Shown: one piece after another, positions 1 to 7,296 of the stretch
Numbering within the stretch: position 1 is the stretch's first letter
How the letters are laid out: every line of letters begins with the position of its first letter
From: an uncultured Lachnospiraceae bacterium
GTDB taxonomy: Bacteria > Bacillota > Clostridia > Lachnospirales > Lachnospiraceae
NCBI GenBank assembly: GCA_910584725.1
Contig: CAJUBE010000048.1
Coordinates: forward strand, 1 to 23,287
Length of the DNA: 23,287 nt
Direction of reading: 5' to 3'
Program-made: the position numbers and the translations under genes
Notes under the pieces: generated by a model
Told to the model about the DNA's origin: nothing
The model's input: the letters and a program-made list of their open reading frames with translations, nothing else
Databases searched by the model: none

Positions 1-49
1 TCTTGGCGTCCCGTCCTATGGCGGGACGTCTTTAGAAGCACTTTTCACG
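1..49 (-). repeat. Left copy of a palindromic 3'-end repeat, cut by the window edge
   Basis: Read on the minus strand, this starts right after the stop codon of the small gene ending at 50. It matches the element at 23099-23165 almost base for base. A 7-bp inner stem CGTCCCG (7-13) pairs with CGGGACG (22-28) around an 8-base loop. The outer arm AGAAGCACT (34-42) has only its first three partner bases (1-3) before the window ends. Compared with the right copy, one inner pair is changed on both sides (C-G to T-A), so the stem is kept. Its function is unknown; the position suggests a transcript-end structure. Confidence 0.8.
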
Positions 50-268
50 CTACTCATCCAGTAATCTGTATAGCTCTTCTTTATCCTCCGGTGTCAAACC
101 TGCTTCATACTTTGGACAAAATTTGCGAAATTTGCACGTTTTCTTATGGCACACATGGACACGTACACATTTCCTGATGAGCCATAGGTAAATCACATGT
201 ATCACTAAGCATAATATGATATAAGCATAAAAAATTTGCTGTGTCAGATCATTGAGTCGTGTGTGCAT
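50..268 (-). CDS. Small single-pass membrane protein with a Cys-rich basic segment
   Basis: This 72-residue protein is not recognised. Residues about 12-31 form one hydrophobic membrane helix. A basic stretch follows with cysteines at 34, 40, 45 and 51, spaced about five residues apart, and then an acidic amphipathic tail. The Cys spacing could bind a metal or form disulfides, but no known motif is matched. The start is supported by a good ribosome binding site (AAGGAGAG) just upstream on the minus strand. The palindromic repeat follows directly after the stop. The gene is divergent from the XRE regulator at 513, with about 240 bases between them. It is probably a real gene because of the ribosome site and helix, but its function is unknown. 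Confidence 0.6.
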   Translation of the reverse strand: MHTRLNDLTQQIFYAYIILCLVIHVIYLWLIRKCVRVHVCHKKTCKFRKFCPKYEAGLTPEDKEELYRLLDE

Positions 269-449
269 TTTTCTCTCCTTCTTTTCTTCTAAAATATGTA
301 TGTCCGCGTGTAGTGAATACCAAAATAAATTTCACAATAGTATTAGGATGTGCAAAAATGGTTAATGATACTCCGCAAAAATGATAATGGCGCATTATTC
401 ACTTTGAATATATTATAATACAAATTCCTCGAATTGAATAATTTCTGAT

Positions 450-514
450 CTTTAACACGAATTATGGCATTTAATGTGCTAATGTCAAGTAAATTGTTGA
501 GCTTTAACACAAAT
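450..514 (+). promoter_or_regulatory. Two direct repeats upstream of the XRE gene, possible operator
   Basis: A 13-mer CTTTAACACRAAT occurs at 450-462 and again at 502-514, differing at one base. The second copy touches the proposed start codon at 513. A TATAAT at 414-419 could be a -10 box but has no good -35 partner. XRE repressors often bind repeats near their own promoters, so autoregulation is a guess. The rest of 269-512 is AT-rich and shows no gene. Confidence 0.3.
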
Positions 515-782
515 GGGAAATAAATACGTGAAAATATACGATTATGGCGGGAAAAAGAATATATGCGGGGATCGCATAAGAGAAGCGCGTGTTGTCCAAA
601 GAATGTCTCAGAGCGAACTGGCAGCTAAAATGCAGATTGCGGGCATTGCGATTGAACGTGACAGCATAAGCCGTATTGAAAATGGGACGCGTTTTGTCGC
701 TGATTATGAACTGAAACTATTCGCAAAAGTTTTGAATGTTGATATTGTATGGCTGCTTGCGGGCATAGAAGAAGAGTCGTAG
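513..782 (+). CDS. XRE-family helix-turn-helix transcriptional regulator
   Basis: An 89-residue DNA-binding protein made almost entirely of one HTH_XRE (Cro/CI-like) domain at about residues 18-85. It begins at the ICGDRIREAR segment, has the helix-turn-helix around QSELAAKMQIAGIAIERDSIS and ends with the ENGTRFVADYELKLFAKVL helix pair. The small size and lack of a second domain fit a simple repressor. The ATG at 513 has no clear ribosome binding site, and a GTG at 528 is an alternative, so the first five or so residues are uncertain. It is divergent from the small membrane gene and sits just before an Rpn remnant. Its target genes cannot be told from the sequence. Confidence 0.85.
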   Translation: MGNKYVKIYDYGGKKNICGDRIREARVVQRMSQSELAAKMQIAGIAIERDSISRIENGTRFVADYELKLFAKVLNVDIVWLLAGIEEES

Positions 783-816
783 ACCGAAGGAGGCTGCGGC
801 GTTTCTTCATTTTTAA

Positions 817-1212
817 ATATCGGTTTATCCGATTGAGCGAATCAACCTTGCAACGGGTAAATCCTTTGAAGATGGGGAACATATCCTGTATGTGAATGGA
901 GAATACAGAGGCGAATCCGACCTTGGAAAGCTCATGCATGATTTTAACTGTACACAGGCGTCTGATATGAATTTTGAACTGATGGCAGACCGGACACGGT
1001 ATCTGAAAGAGAATCCGAAGGGAGTGAGTGAGATGTGCCGCATCATGGAAGAGATGAGAAATGAATCCTTGAAAGAAGGAATAAAAGAGGGCATGAAAGA
1101 AGCAGCGCTTCGTATGTTAGCTGCCGGGAAATATGCCTTAGAAGAAATTGCGAATATTTCAGGGCTTTCTCTCGAAGAAGTAAATCAACTGAAAACGGAG
1201 CGAAATGCATAA
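817..1212 (+). pseudogene. Remnant of an Rpn-type recombination-promoting nuclease (PD-(D/E)XK)
   Basis: The frame opens after a TAA at 814-816 and encodes about 131 residues matching the C-terminal part of Rpn/DUF4351-like putative nucleases common in Lachnospiraceae. Markers are YPIERINLATGKSFEDG, then YVNGEYRGESDLGKLMHDF, then the MCRIMEEMRNE helix and a C-terminal ALEEIANISGLSLEEV helix-turn-helix-like tail. Full-length members are roughly 250-300 residues, with the nuclease core in the missing N-terminal half. No start codon or ribosome site precedes the homologous part; a GTG at 892 could allow a short 106-residue product. The upstream half is not in the window, so this is most likely a dead fragment left by deletion or insertion. 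Confidence 0.7.
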
Positions 1213-1221
1213 AACGATGCC

Positions 1222-1264
1222 ATAGAGCCGGGAATCCTAAATACAGGTTTCAGGTTCTATTTTT
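1222..1264 (+). terminator. Rho-independent terminator after the Rpn remnant
   Basis: An outer stem ATAGAGCC (1222-1229) pairs with GGTTCTAT (1253-1260), with inner GAA/TTC and CCT/AGG pairs, and is followed by a T run. It ends the upstream transcription unit. Confidence 0.6.
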
Positions 1265-1335
1265 GTTACTGCGATTGCAAATTTTTTGTGAAACTAATAA
1301 AAAGTTCTTGATAATTTGTCTGAGGGGGAGACGAA

Positions 1336-2235
1336 ATGAAACAACGACTTGGCTGTTCGATTGGCACATTTTTCCTGTGTGTATTTATCACATCTCTATT
1401 TTTCCCAATTATCGCAAAAGCGGACGTAGGTCCAAAGCCGTGTGTTTTTATTACTTTTGAAAACATGGGTGAGGAGACATGCTATGGCACTTTATTGTCT
1501 GAATCTTCTTCCAAGGGACCGGCGTCGGCATGGGACGGCGATGCGGCGCATGTGGATATCGGAAATCTGGATCGGGATATCTGGGAAGCTTTCGCATACT
1601 ATCAGGATGTGGACGGTTACTATTTTCTGCAGGAGGCATGGCTGTGCAGCGAGAGCAAGAGGCTGAGCTGGACCTATTATCCGCCCGATCCCTTCAAAAT
1701 TCTGCTCTATTACCCGGAAACGGATACGTTTGCAGTCAGCGGCATTTGCGAGCGGTATGCTTTTGACAGTTATTTTTCGGTGGATATGAGTGGCGTTGAT
1801 CCTGATGCCGCCGGGACGCAGGAGCCGGTTCTCATCGCGAAAAAGAGCTATGATTATACGGGAGAAGTGGTTTCTCTGATCATTCGCACGGTTCTAACGA
1901 TTGTTCTTGAAATGGGGATTGCCCTTTTGTTCGGTTTTCGTCAGAAACGTCAGCTTACTTTGATCGCGTGGGTCAATATTGTGACGCAGGTCATTCTGAA
2001 TGTAAGGTTAAATATCGTCAATTACAATAGGGGATTTCTGGCGTTTCTGGTTTTCTATTTCTGCGATGAAGCGATTGTCTTTCTGATAGAAGCCGTACTG
2101 TATGGCATTCTGCTCCGCAGGATCAGTGAAAAGCCGGTTCCTGTGTGGAAGACGTTTCTCTATGCGCTTGCCGCAAACGTGGCGTCTTTTCTATGCGGTA
2201 TTCGGCTCGCGGTTTATATTCCGTCGATTTTCTGA
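1336..2235 (+). CDS. Exported membrane-anchored protein of unknown function
   Basis: A 299-residue protein with a signal peptide (residues 1-29, hydrophobic core and an AKA cleavage-like site). It has an extracellular region of about 145 residues rich in Tyr, Trp and Asp, with cysteines at 36, 49, 104 and 138. Then come about four membrane helices (about 178-200, 206-226, 233-262 and 272-296). GGGGGAG before the ATG is a good ribosome site. The order signal peptide, globular domain, helix bundle suggests a surface sensor or a wall/stress protein. It sits directly upstream of the BlaI/BlaR1 promoter, but the two are separate units because that promoter starts after its stop. No named family is recognised and no catalytic motif was seen. 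Confidence 0.75.
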   Translation: MKQRLGCSIGTFFLCVFITSLFFPIIAKADVGPKPCVFITFENMGEETCYGTLLSESSSKGPASAWDGDAAHVDIGNLDRDIWEAFAYYQDVDGYYFLQEAWLCSESKRLSWTYYPPDPFKILLYYPETDTFAVSGICERYAFDSYFSVDMSGVDPDAAGTQEPVLIAKKSYDYTGEVVSLIIRTVLTIVLEMGIALLFGFRQKRQLTLIAWVNIVTQVILNVRLNIVNYNRGFLAFLVFYFCDEAIVFLIEAVLYGILLRRISEKPVPVWKTFLYALAANVASFLCGIRLAVYIPSIF

Positions 2236-2249
2236 CTTCAAATTTTCTG

Positions 2250-2278
2250 TTGACATTAGTATAACAATAAGTTATATT
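2250..2278 (+). promoter_or_regulatory. Sigma-A promoter of the blaI-blaR1 operon
   Basis: A perfect -35 TTGACA (2250-2255), a 17-base spacer and a -10 TATATT (2273-2278). This is one of the clearest promoters in the window. The spacer and -10 are overlapped by an operator dyad. Confidence 0.85.
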
Positions 2279-2299
2279 AAAAGCATAACAACATGTTAT
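2260..2299 (+). promoter_or_regulatory. Two BlaI-type operator dyads
   Basis: TATAAC-N5-GTTATA at 2260-2276 covers the spacer and -10. A second dyad ATAAC-N5-GTTAT at 2285-2299 sits over the transcript start region. Their centres are 24 bases apart. BlaI/MecI proteins bind dyads of this size as dimers and often occupy two sites, so autorepression by the protein encoded at 2321 is the natural reading. Confidence 0.75.
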
Positions 2300-2320
2300 A
2301 CATAAAAGGAGAAGACACAT

Positions 2321-2701
2321 ATGCTGCAGAAATTGTCCGACGCGGAACTGGAAATTATGAAAATTATTTGGGAAAACCCGGAGAAGACGACCCTGTTTTC
2401 CTATCTCATGGAGGAACTGGCGGCGCAGGGGAAGCCCTGCCAGAAAAATACGCTGATCGTCCTGTTATCCCGGCTTGTTGGGAAGGGGTATCTGGGTGCG
2501 ACGAAAATCGGGCGGCACAACGAATATGCGCCTCTGATTTCGGAGACGGCATACCAGACGGCGCAGACCCAGCATTTTATAGATAAGGTCTACGAGGGGA
2601 GCGTCAAGGGACTGGTCACCAATCTGATTACGGGAGACATGCTTACGGAGGAGGAGTACGAGGAGCTGAGAGCGCTTCTGGAAGGAGGGCGGAGAGGTTG
2701 A
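2321..2701 (+). CDS. blaI: BlaI/MecI/CopY-family transcriptional repressor
   Basis: A 126-residue repressor, the usual family length. Residues about 1-75 form the winged helix: LSDAELEIMKIIW, then NTLIVLLSRLVGKGYL as the recognition helix region, then the wing around GRHNEYAPLIS. The C-terminal part (about 80-126) is the dimerising helix region with LTEEEYEELRALL. In known systems a BlaR1 protease signal leads to cleavage of the repressor and release of the promoter. The ribosome site AAAGGAG is well placed. The stop codon overlaps the TTG start of blaR1, which implies translational coupling. Two dyads in its own promoter fit autorepression. The true target could be a wall-stress or resistance gene rather than a beta-lactamase, since none is present here. 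Confidence 0.93.
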   Translation: MLQKLSDAELEIMKIIWENPEKTTLFSYLMEELAAQGKPCQKNTLIVLLSRLVGKGYLGATKIGRHNEYAPLISETAYQTAQTQHFIDKVYEGSVKGLVTNLITGDMLTEEEYEELRALLEGGRRG

Positions 2702-5004
2702 CACAGATTTTTAAGACAGTTTTGTCCATGTCCCTGTCGGGAGCCGTTCTGATTGCGCTTTTGCTTTTCGGCGTCAGACTTGTGAAAGGGAGACTTGGCA
2801 GACAGTGGCAGTATTATATCTGGCTGATTGTTGTGTTTCGGCTCCTGCTTCCGTTTGGCCCGGAGGTAAGTCTGTTGGGACGCGCATATCAGGCGGCGGA
2901 TCGCATGATGGCACAGGCGATACAGGGTACGAAGGAGACGGGACTAAGCGGACAGGACAGCGTAAAGGATACAGCGCAGAGCGTCGGGCAGAACGCGGGG
3001 ACGGGCACAGAGCGGAGCGACGGGCAGGATACGGAACAAAACAGAACACAGGACACTGTGCGGCAGGGGATGGAAGCTGTCGGGGAAAAAGCGGAAGAGT
3101 CGGTGGCGGAGAATGACAGGATGATGGCTGACAGCTTACGGCAGGCGGATGGCAAAGAGGCGAGTTTGGGACTCGGGCAGGTCTTTTTGAGAGCAGCAGC
3201 CTTTGCCGGAAACTATCTCTGGGTGATTTGGCTGACAGCGGCGTTTGGTATGCTGATCAGAAAAGGAAGCATGTACCAGAGTTATATAAAATATGTGAAA
3301 GCCGGAGCGGAGCCGGTCTGCGACCTTGCCCTTCTGGACCAGCTTGCGGTGACGGCAGATCAGCTCGGAATTGGCAGGACGGTGGAACTTTGTGTGAATC
3401 CTCTGGTTTCTTCGCCAATGCTTGTGGGATATAGGAATCCCTGCATTGTACTGCCGGACGCGGATGTGCCGGAAAAGGATTTTCAGTATATTGTCATGCA
3501 CGAACTGACCCATTATAAACGGCGGGATATCTGGTATAAATGGCTGGTGCAGTTTGCGGTCTGCCTGCATTGGTTCAACCCGTTTGTCCATTTGATGAGC
3601 CGGGAAATTGACAGGGCATGTGAGTTTGCCTGCGATGAGGCGGTGGTTGCGAAGATGGGGTATGGCTATGCGGCGGACTACGGGAAAACGCTGCTAAATG
3701 CCATGGCAGCGGGCGGTACATTCAGGGAGCCTCTTGCCGTCATTACCATGAGTGCCAACAAGGAATTGTTGAGAGAAAGGCTGGGTGCGATAATGAGTTT
3801 TAATAAAAAAACAAAGAAAGCAGGAATGATAACGGCGGGATTGACCGTGGGGATTGCTCTGGGAGCGGTTTTTATCGGGGTGTATCCGGCTTCGGCTTCG
3901 GAACCTGACAAAGCCGGAATGTCTGTAACTGACAGTGCTGAGGGGACTGGGATATCGGATAAAGACAAAGCAACAGCTGCTGTCAGCGATGGAATATCGA
4001 CACAGAAAAAAGCAGATTCCGCGTCAAACAAAAACGGGGTGAAAGGAACCGTGGAGCAGGGGGAACCGGAAGCCGATAAGGAAGCGGCATGGGCGGATGC
4101 CGAAAAATATTATAAGGAAGGCAGCCTTCCACAGTTCTATATCGCATTCGGCGAACTGGACGAGAAAGCGCAGGAAAAGTGGCTGGACAGGATTTATGCA
4201 GACGGGAATCATCCGTTTTTTTCTGTCAGCGTAAAGCGGCTTGATGCGGACAGTCCGCTGGTTCAGACTTTTGCACAGAAATTTTATGAGGATGATGAAG
4301 TAGCTTTTTTCTCCATTCTGGCGGATGAGATTATGAGCGAAGAGACGCTGGAGGGTTGGCTGGAACGGGCGCTTGCGGATGATAAATGGAACTTCCAGTC
4401 AATGCTTTATGATAGACTGAACCGGGATGAGGAGAAGGATGAACTGGATAAAGCGCTGGAGGAGGAGCAGAGGGAGGCATACCGCCTGGTCGGCGTTACG
4501 TGGAACGGGAAAAACTGTTATTATGAAGGTCAGCTTGTCAACATCTTTCTGGATATTCATATGCCGAACCGTTCTTTCTATACGCTGGACATGAACCCGG
4601 CGGGCACGGTCAATATCAAAATCATTCGCTCGGCGGACGGACAGATCACAGGCGTGGCATATATGACGGAGACGGAAGTCGCAGAGCTGTTTGGGGATAT
4701 ATATGGAGAAGGAGGAGAGGACAGCGAGGCGGATAAGGCAGAAACGGAGGCGGACGCGTCTGACAAAGAATTTCCCCGGGAGATGACAGTGGTCATGCCT
4801 GTGTGCAGGATCAGGGAAGGCGCCGAAGAGGATTCTCTGGTGGTCGGTCTTCTGGGAGAAGGAGAGACGGTCACGGTTCTTGGGAAGAAGGAAGACGCCG
4901 ACGGTCAGATATGGTATCTTCTGGATCAGGAGTCGCTGGCGGAGAATCCCGATCCTTCTGTGGAAGAGTGTTATATTCGTGGGGATTTACTGGAGGAGAA
5001 ATAA
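2698..5004 (+). CDS. blaR1: BlaR1-family M56 membrane metalloprotease sensor with C-terminal SH3-like domain
   Basis: A 768-residue integral membrane protein. Membrane helices lie near residues 10-28, 38-56, 166-185 and 374-396. Between the second and third is an unusual polar, Gln/Asp/Thr-rich loop (about 65-155). The cytosolic M56 protease domain has the zinc motif HELTH at 268-272 and a downstream CEFACDEA segment (308-315) that should give the third ligand. After the last helix come about 370 extracellular residues. They lack the penicillin-binding sensor motifs (SxxK, KTG) of classical BlaR1 and end in a bacterial SH3-like domain (about 700-765). A TTG start overlapping the blaI stop is the best start. 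In this family, sensing triggers proteolysis that relieves BlaI; here the ligand is probably a wall or peptide signal, which is inference. Confidence 0.88.
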   Translation: MTQIFKTVLSMSLSGAVLIALLLFGVRLVKGRLGRQWQYYIWLIVVFRLLLPFGPEVSLLGRAYQAADRMMAQAIQGTKETGLSGQDSVKDTAQSVGQNAGTGTERSDGQDTEQNRTQDTVRQGMEAVGEKAEESVAENDRMMADSLRQADGKEASLGLGQVFLRAAAFAGNYLWVIWLTAAFGMLIRKGSMYQSYIKYVKAGAEPVCDLALLDQLAVTADQLGIGRTVELCVNPLVSSPMLVGYRNPCIVLPDADVPEKDFQYIVMHELTHYKRRDIWYKWLVQFAVCLHWFNPFVHLMSREIDRACEFACDEAVVAKMGYGYAADYGKTLLNAMAAGGTFREPLAVITMSANKELLRERLGAIMSFNKKTKKAGMITAGLTVGIALGAVFIGVYPASASEPDKAGMSVTDSAEGTGISDKDKATAAVSDGISTQKKADSASNKNGVKGTVEQGEPEADKEAAWADAEKYYKEGSLPQFYIAFGELDEKAQEKWLDRIYADGNHPFFSVSVKRLDADSPLVQTFAQKFYEDDEVAFFSILADEIMSEETLEGWLERALADDKWNFQSMLYDRLNRDEEKDELDKALEEEQREAYRLVGVTWNGKNCYYEGQLVNIFLDIHMPNRSFYTLDMNPAGTVNIKIIRSADGQITGVAYMTETEVAELFGDIYGEGGEDSEADKAETEADASDKEFPREMTVVMPVCRIREGAEEDSLVVGLLGEGETVTVLGKKEDADGQIWYLLDQESLAENPDPSVEECYIRGDLLEEK

Positions 5005-5006
5005 AG

Positions 5007-5516
5007 ATGAATACCTATATTTTTTTATATCCCGAAACTTCTTTTTTTGAAGTGACGCTTGTCGCATATTTTATGAAAACGAAGGGAAACGTTTATATCG
5101 TCGCGGAGGAGAAGCATCAGACGATCTGCACGAATGAAGGCGTTAGGATTCAGAAGGATGTCAGCCTTGGGCAGATGGAACCGGAAAGTGTGGATGCGTT
5201 TATCATTTGCGGCGGTGAAATCAAAAATATTGAAAATAAACCGCTCCTGTCTGACATCATAAATCGGTGTATCGTGGATAAAAAGATTGTCGGCGGTATC
5301 TGTGCGGGAAGAACGCTCATTGCGGATGCTGTCGGAGGGCTGGAATTTTCGGAGACGACCTGTGCCTTGGAAAATATTGTCTTAAGCCCGGGCAATGAGT
5401 ATGTCGATTTCGCGCTGGCAGTGGGGAAGGCGGCGGATATTTTCGCGGATGAAGCGGACTATCAGGAGACGGTAGACTACTTCAAATATTTTAGGTATAC
5501 TCCTGTTGAAGAATAA
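5007..5516 (+). CDS. DJ-1/PfpI-family protein (class I glutamine amidotransferase-like)
   Basis: A 169-residue protein. The nucleophile elbow GGICAG has Cys99 at its tip, and a conserved acidic residue, Glu15, lies in the first helix region (SFFEVTLVAYF), as in DJ-1. The Gly pair near residue 69 (FIICGGEI) is also typical. The family includes chaperones, glyoxalases, proteases and thiol stress proteins, so the exact reaction cannot be given. The ATG at 5007 follows the blaR1 stop by two bases, and its ribosome site GGAGGAG lies inside the end of blaR1, so it is the third gene of the operon and coupled to it. The same frame is open further upstream inside blaR1, but this start fits the family N-terminus (NTYIFLYP). 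Confidence 0.88.
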   Translation: MNTYIFLYPETSFFEVTLVAYFMKTKGNVYIVAEEKHQTICTNEGVRIQKDVSLGQMEPESVDAFIICGGEIKNIENKPLLSDIINRCIVDKKIVGGICAGRTLIADAVGGLEFSETTCALENIVLSPGNEYVDFALAVGKAADIFADEADYQETVDYFKYFRYTPVEE

Positions 5517-5540
5517 GGGCAGCTTAAAAACATGAAATAT

Positions 5541-5882
5541 TTAGCGAAGGCTCTCCAATTCCACCTGCAAAATATCATCAAAACAAATCCTGGTATTTAC
5601 AATCTGCAGTAACCGGCTGGTCTCGTCGATGCGGGCGACCAGACCGGTTATTTTGATGTATTCCCCATTCTGGAAATAGACGACAGTCGCCATGCTCCCT
5701 TTGGCGAGCAGATGCATCTGCCTGTCCAGCTCCTCCTCCATTTCCGGGGAAAGTTCGATTTTCGGGACGAGAATTTTCTCCTTTGCGGCGAGGGCATCCG
5801 GCAGTCCGCGCAGCGCTGCGAAGGGCATGAACTGTTTGGCTCTCTCGTCTATGGGCATTTTGTTTTTTGGTTTACTCGCCAC
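5541..5882 (-). CDS. YolD-like protein, partner gene of the Y-family polymerase
   Basis: A 113-residue protein of the YolD-like family. It has the typical opening MPIDERAKQFMPFAALRGLPDAL and a C-terminal beta-rich part (VVYFQNGEYIKITGLVARID). In Bacillus and relatives yolD genes sit next to umuC/uvrX-like polymerase genes and the products are thought to act with them in lesion bypass; the biochemical role is unsettled. The GTG start at 5882 has a good GGAGGA site on the minus strand. The gene overlaps the end of the polymerase gene by 11 bases, which shows a tight operon. It should be induced by DNA damage through the shared SOS box. It converges with the DJ-1 gene, with only 24 bases between their ends and no obvious terminator. 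Confidence 0.9.
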   Translation of the reverse strand: MASKPKNKMPIDERAKQFMPFAALRGLPDALAAKEKILVPKIELSPEMEEELDRQMHLLAKGSMATVVYFQNGEYIKITGLVARIDETSRLLQIVNTRICFDDILQVELESLR

Positions 5883-7134
5883 TTTTATGTCCTCCGATCT
5901 GGTGATTCCGCTCCCTGGTGGTGGCGCCTTCCTGCAGATTCATGCCTTTCAGGATGGCGTCCTTGCCGAATTTATTTTTAATGCTGATCACAGCCTGCTG
6001 TACTCTACGGTTTTTCTCAAGCTCCTCGGCGTCAACGAAAAAATTGTACTGATGGTATTCCTCCGGCATCACATGGTTGCACGTCAGGTTGACGCGGTGG
6101 ATTGCCCACTCGGGATTTACGATCTTTTTGTAGAGGGCGGTCACCGCGGGAATCAGAATGAGGTCTGAGCTGGTGTCCGACTGTAAGTCTGTCGTGCCGT
6201 GTGCGGATGGCACATTCAGGCGGTTGGAGTAGCCGACGTGGAGGGTGACGGAGCGCGTGACCAGATTCTTTTCCACCAGATCAAGGCACAAAAGGTCCAT
6301 CATTTCCTTTACGATGAGCAGCCCTTTGTCAAAGGGATAGTCGCTGCCAAGCACCTGCCCGCTGGTGAGGCAGTTGGTGCGGGGACGGTAATTTTTGATA
6401 TCGGCAATGGTGACAGGCTCCCGCCCCCACGCATGGTCGATCAGAAGTTCCGCGTCCACTCCGAACAGTTTATACAGCAGGTCTTCATCCGTGCTGGCAA
6501 TATCGCCCATGGTGCGGATGCCGAAGGTGTCGAGCCGTCTGGCGGTGCCGGCACCCACGCGCCAGAAGTCCGTGAGGGGCTTGTGGGTCCAGAGGGTTTT
6601 GCGGTAGCTTTCCTCCGTGAGTTCACCGATAAAATCATCGGCGTGCTTGGCGGTGATATCCAGCGCAATCTTCGCCAGATACAGGTTGGAGCCTACGCCG
6701 CAGGAGGCGCGGATGCCGGTCTGCTCATAGATATCCTGCATGATCCGGAAGCCGAGCTGTCTGGCGGAGAGCCTGTAGAGCGCTAGATAATCCGTCACAT
6801 CCATGAAAGCCTCATCGATGGAGTAGACGTGGATGTCCGATTTGGAAATATATTTCAGGTAGATGGCATAGATATCCGCGGAGACGTCCACATATCTCTG
6901 CATACGGGGCGGCGCCACGATATATTTCACGGCTTTCGGAATTTCAAAAATGCGGCAGCGGTTTTTGATTCCCAGCGCTTTCATGGCGGGGGTGATGGCA
7001 AGGCAGATGGTTTTCTCCGTCCTGTCAGGATCCGCCACGACTAAGTTGGTGGTCATGGGGTCCAGCCCCCGCTCCACACATTCCACCGAGGCGTAAAAAG
7101 ATTTTAAATCGATACAGAGATAGGTACGGTTCAT
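5872..7134 (-). CDS. Y-family translesion DNA polymerase (UvrX/UmuC/DinB type)
   Basis: A 420-residue polymerase. The metal-binding acids are Asp9 (CIDLKSFYASVE) and Asp107-Glu108 (YSIDEAF). Tyr14 sits at the steric-gate position, as in UmuC-type enzymes, whereas DinB has Phe. Helix-hairpin-helix DNA contacts lie near GVGAGTARRLDTFGI, and a little-finger domain follows at about 270-390. It copies past damaged bases with low fidelity. The start at 7134 is chosen because a clear AAGGAG precedes it and MNRTYLCIDLKSFYASVE is the family N-terminus; the open frame continues upstream but lacks homology. The C-terminus (IGGHKSGE) shows no obvious QLxLF-type clamp-binding motif, so clamp contact may use another site or YolD. 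Confidence 0.93.
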   Translation of the reverse strand: MNRTYLCIDLKSFYASVECVERGLDPMTTNLVVADPDRTEKTICLAITPAMKALGIKNRCRIFEIPKAVKYIVAPPRMQRYVDVSADIYAIYLKYISKSDIHVYSIDEAFMDVTDYLALYRLSARQLGFRIMQDIYEQTGIRASCGVGSNLYLAKIALDITAKHADDFIGELTEESYRKTLWTHKPLTDFWRVGAGTARRLDTFGIRTMGDIASTDEDLLYKLFGVDAELLIDHAWGREPVTIADIKNYRPRTNCLTSGQVLGSDYPFDKGLLIVKEMMDLLCLDLVEKNLVTRSVTLHVGYSNRLNVPSAHGTTDLQSDTSSDLILIPAVTALYKKIVNPEWAIHRVNLTCNHVMPEEYHQYNFFVDAEELEKNRRVQQAVISIKNKFGKDAILKGMNLQEGATTRERNHQIGGHKSGE

Positions 7135-7187
7135 GGCGGGCTCCTTTTTGGATCGATTAACATGTCTGCTCTTTCCTTTATAATCAT

Positions 7188-7216
7188 AGCATAGCACAAG
7201 AACGTATGTTTGGCAA
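7188..7216 (-). promoter_or_regulatory. SOS-controlled promoter of the polymerase-yolD operon
   Basis: On the minus strand: -35 TTGCCA (7211-7216), a 17-base spacer and -10 TATGCT (7188-7193). The spacer holds AAACATACGTTC (7200-7211), which reads GAACGTATGTTT on the plus strand. It fits the inner twelve positions of the Firmicutes LexA/DinR consensus GAACRNRYGTTY. A repressor bound there would block the promoter until DNA damage. Confidence 0.8.
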
Positions 7217-7296
7217 AGGAAAAATTTGAAAGAAATGAGGACAAAACCGTAAATTAATGTTAGAATACCCTTATACATATGAAGGGGTAAATAAAA

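Noticed and set aside
3136..3591. Long open frame on the minus strand inside blaR1
   Set aside because: It lies opposite the M56 protease core, has no ribosome site and no family pattern; it is a shadow of the plus-strand gene.
6199..6786. 195-codon open frame on the plus strand across the polymerase gene
   Set aside because: It is opposite a well-supported Y-family polymerase, has Gly/Val/His-biased composition and no ribosome site.
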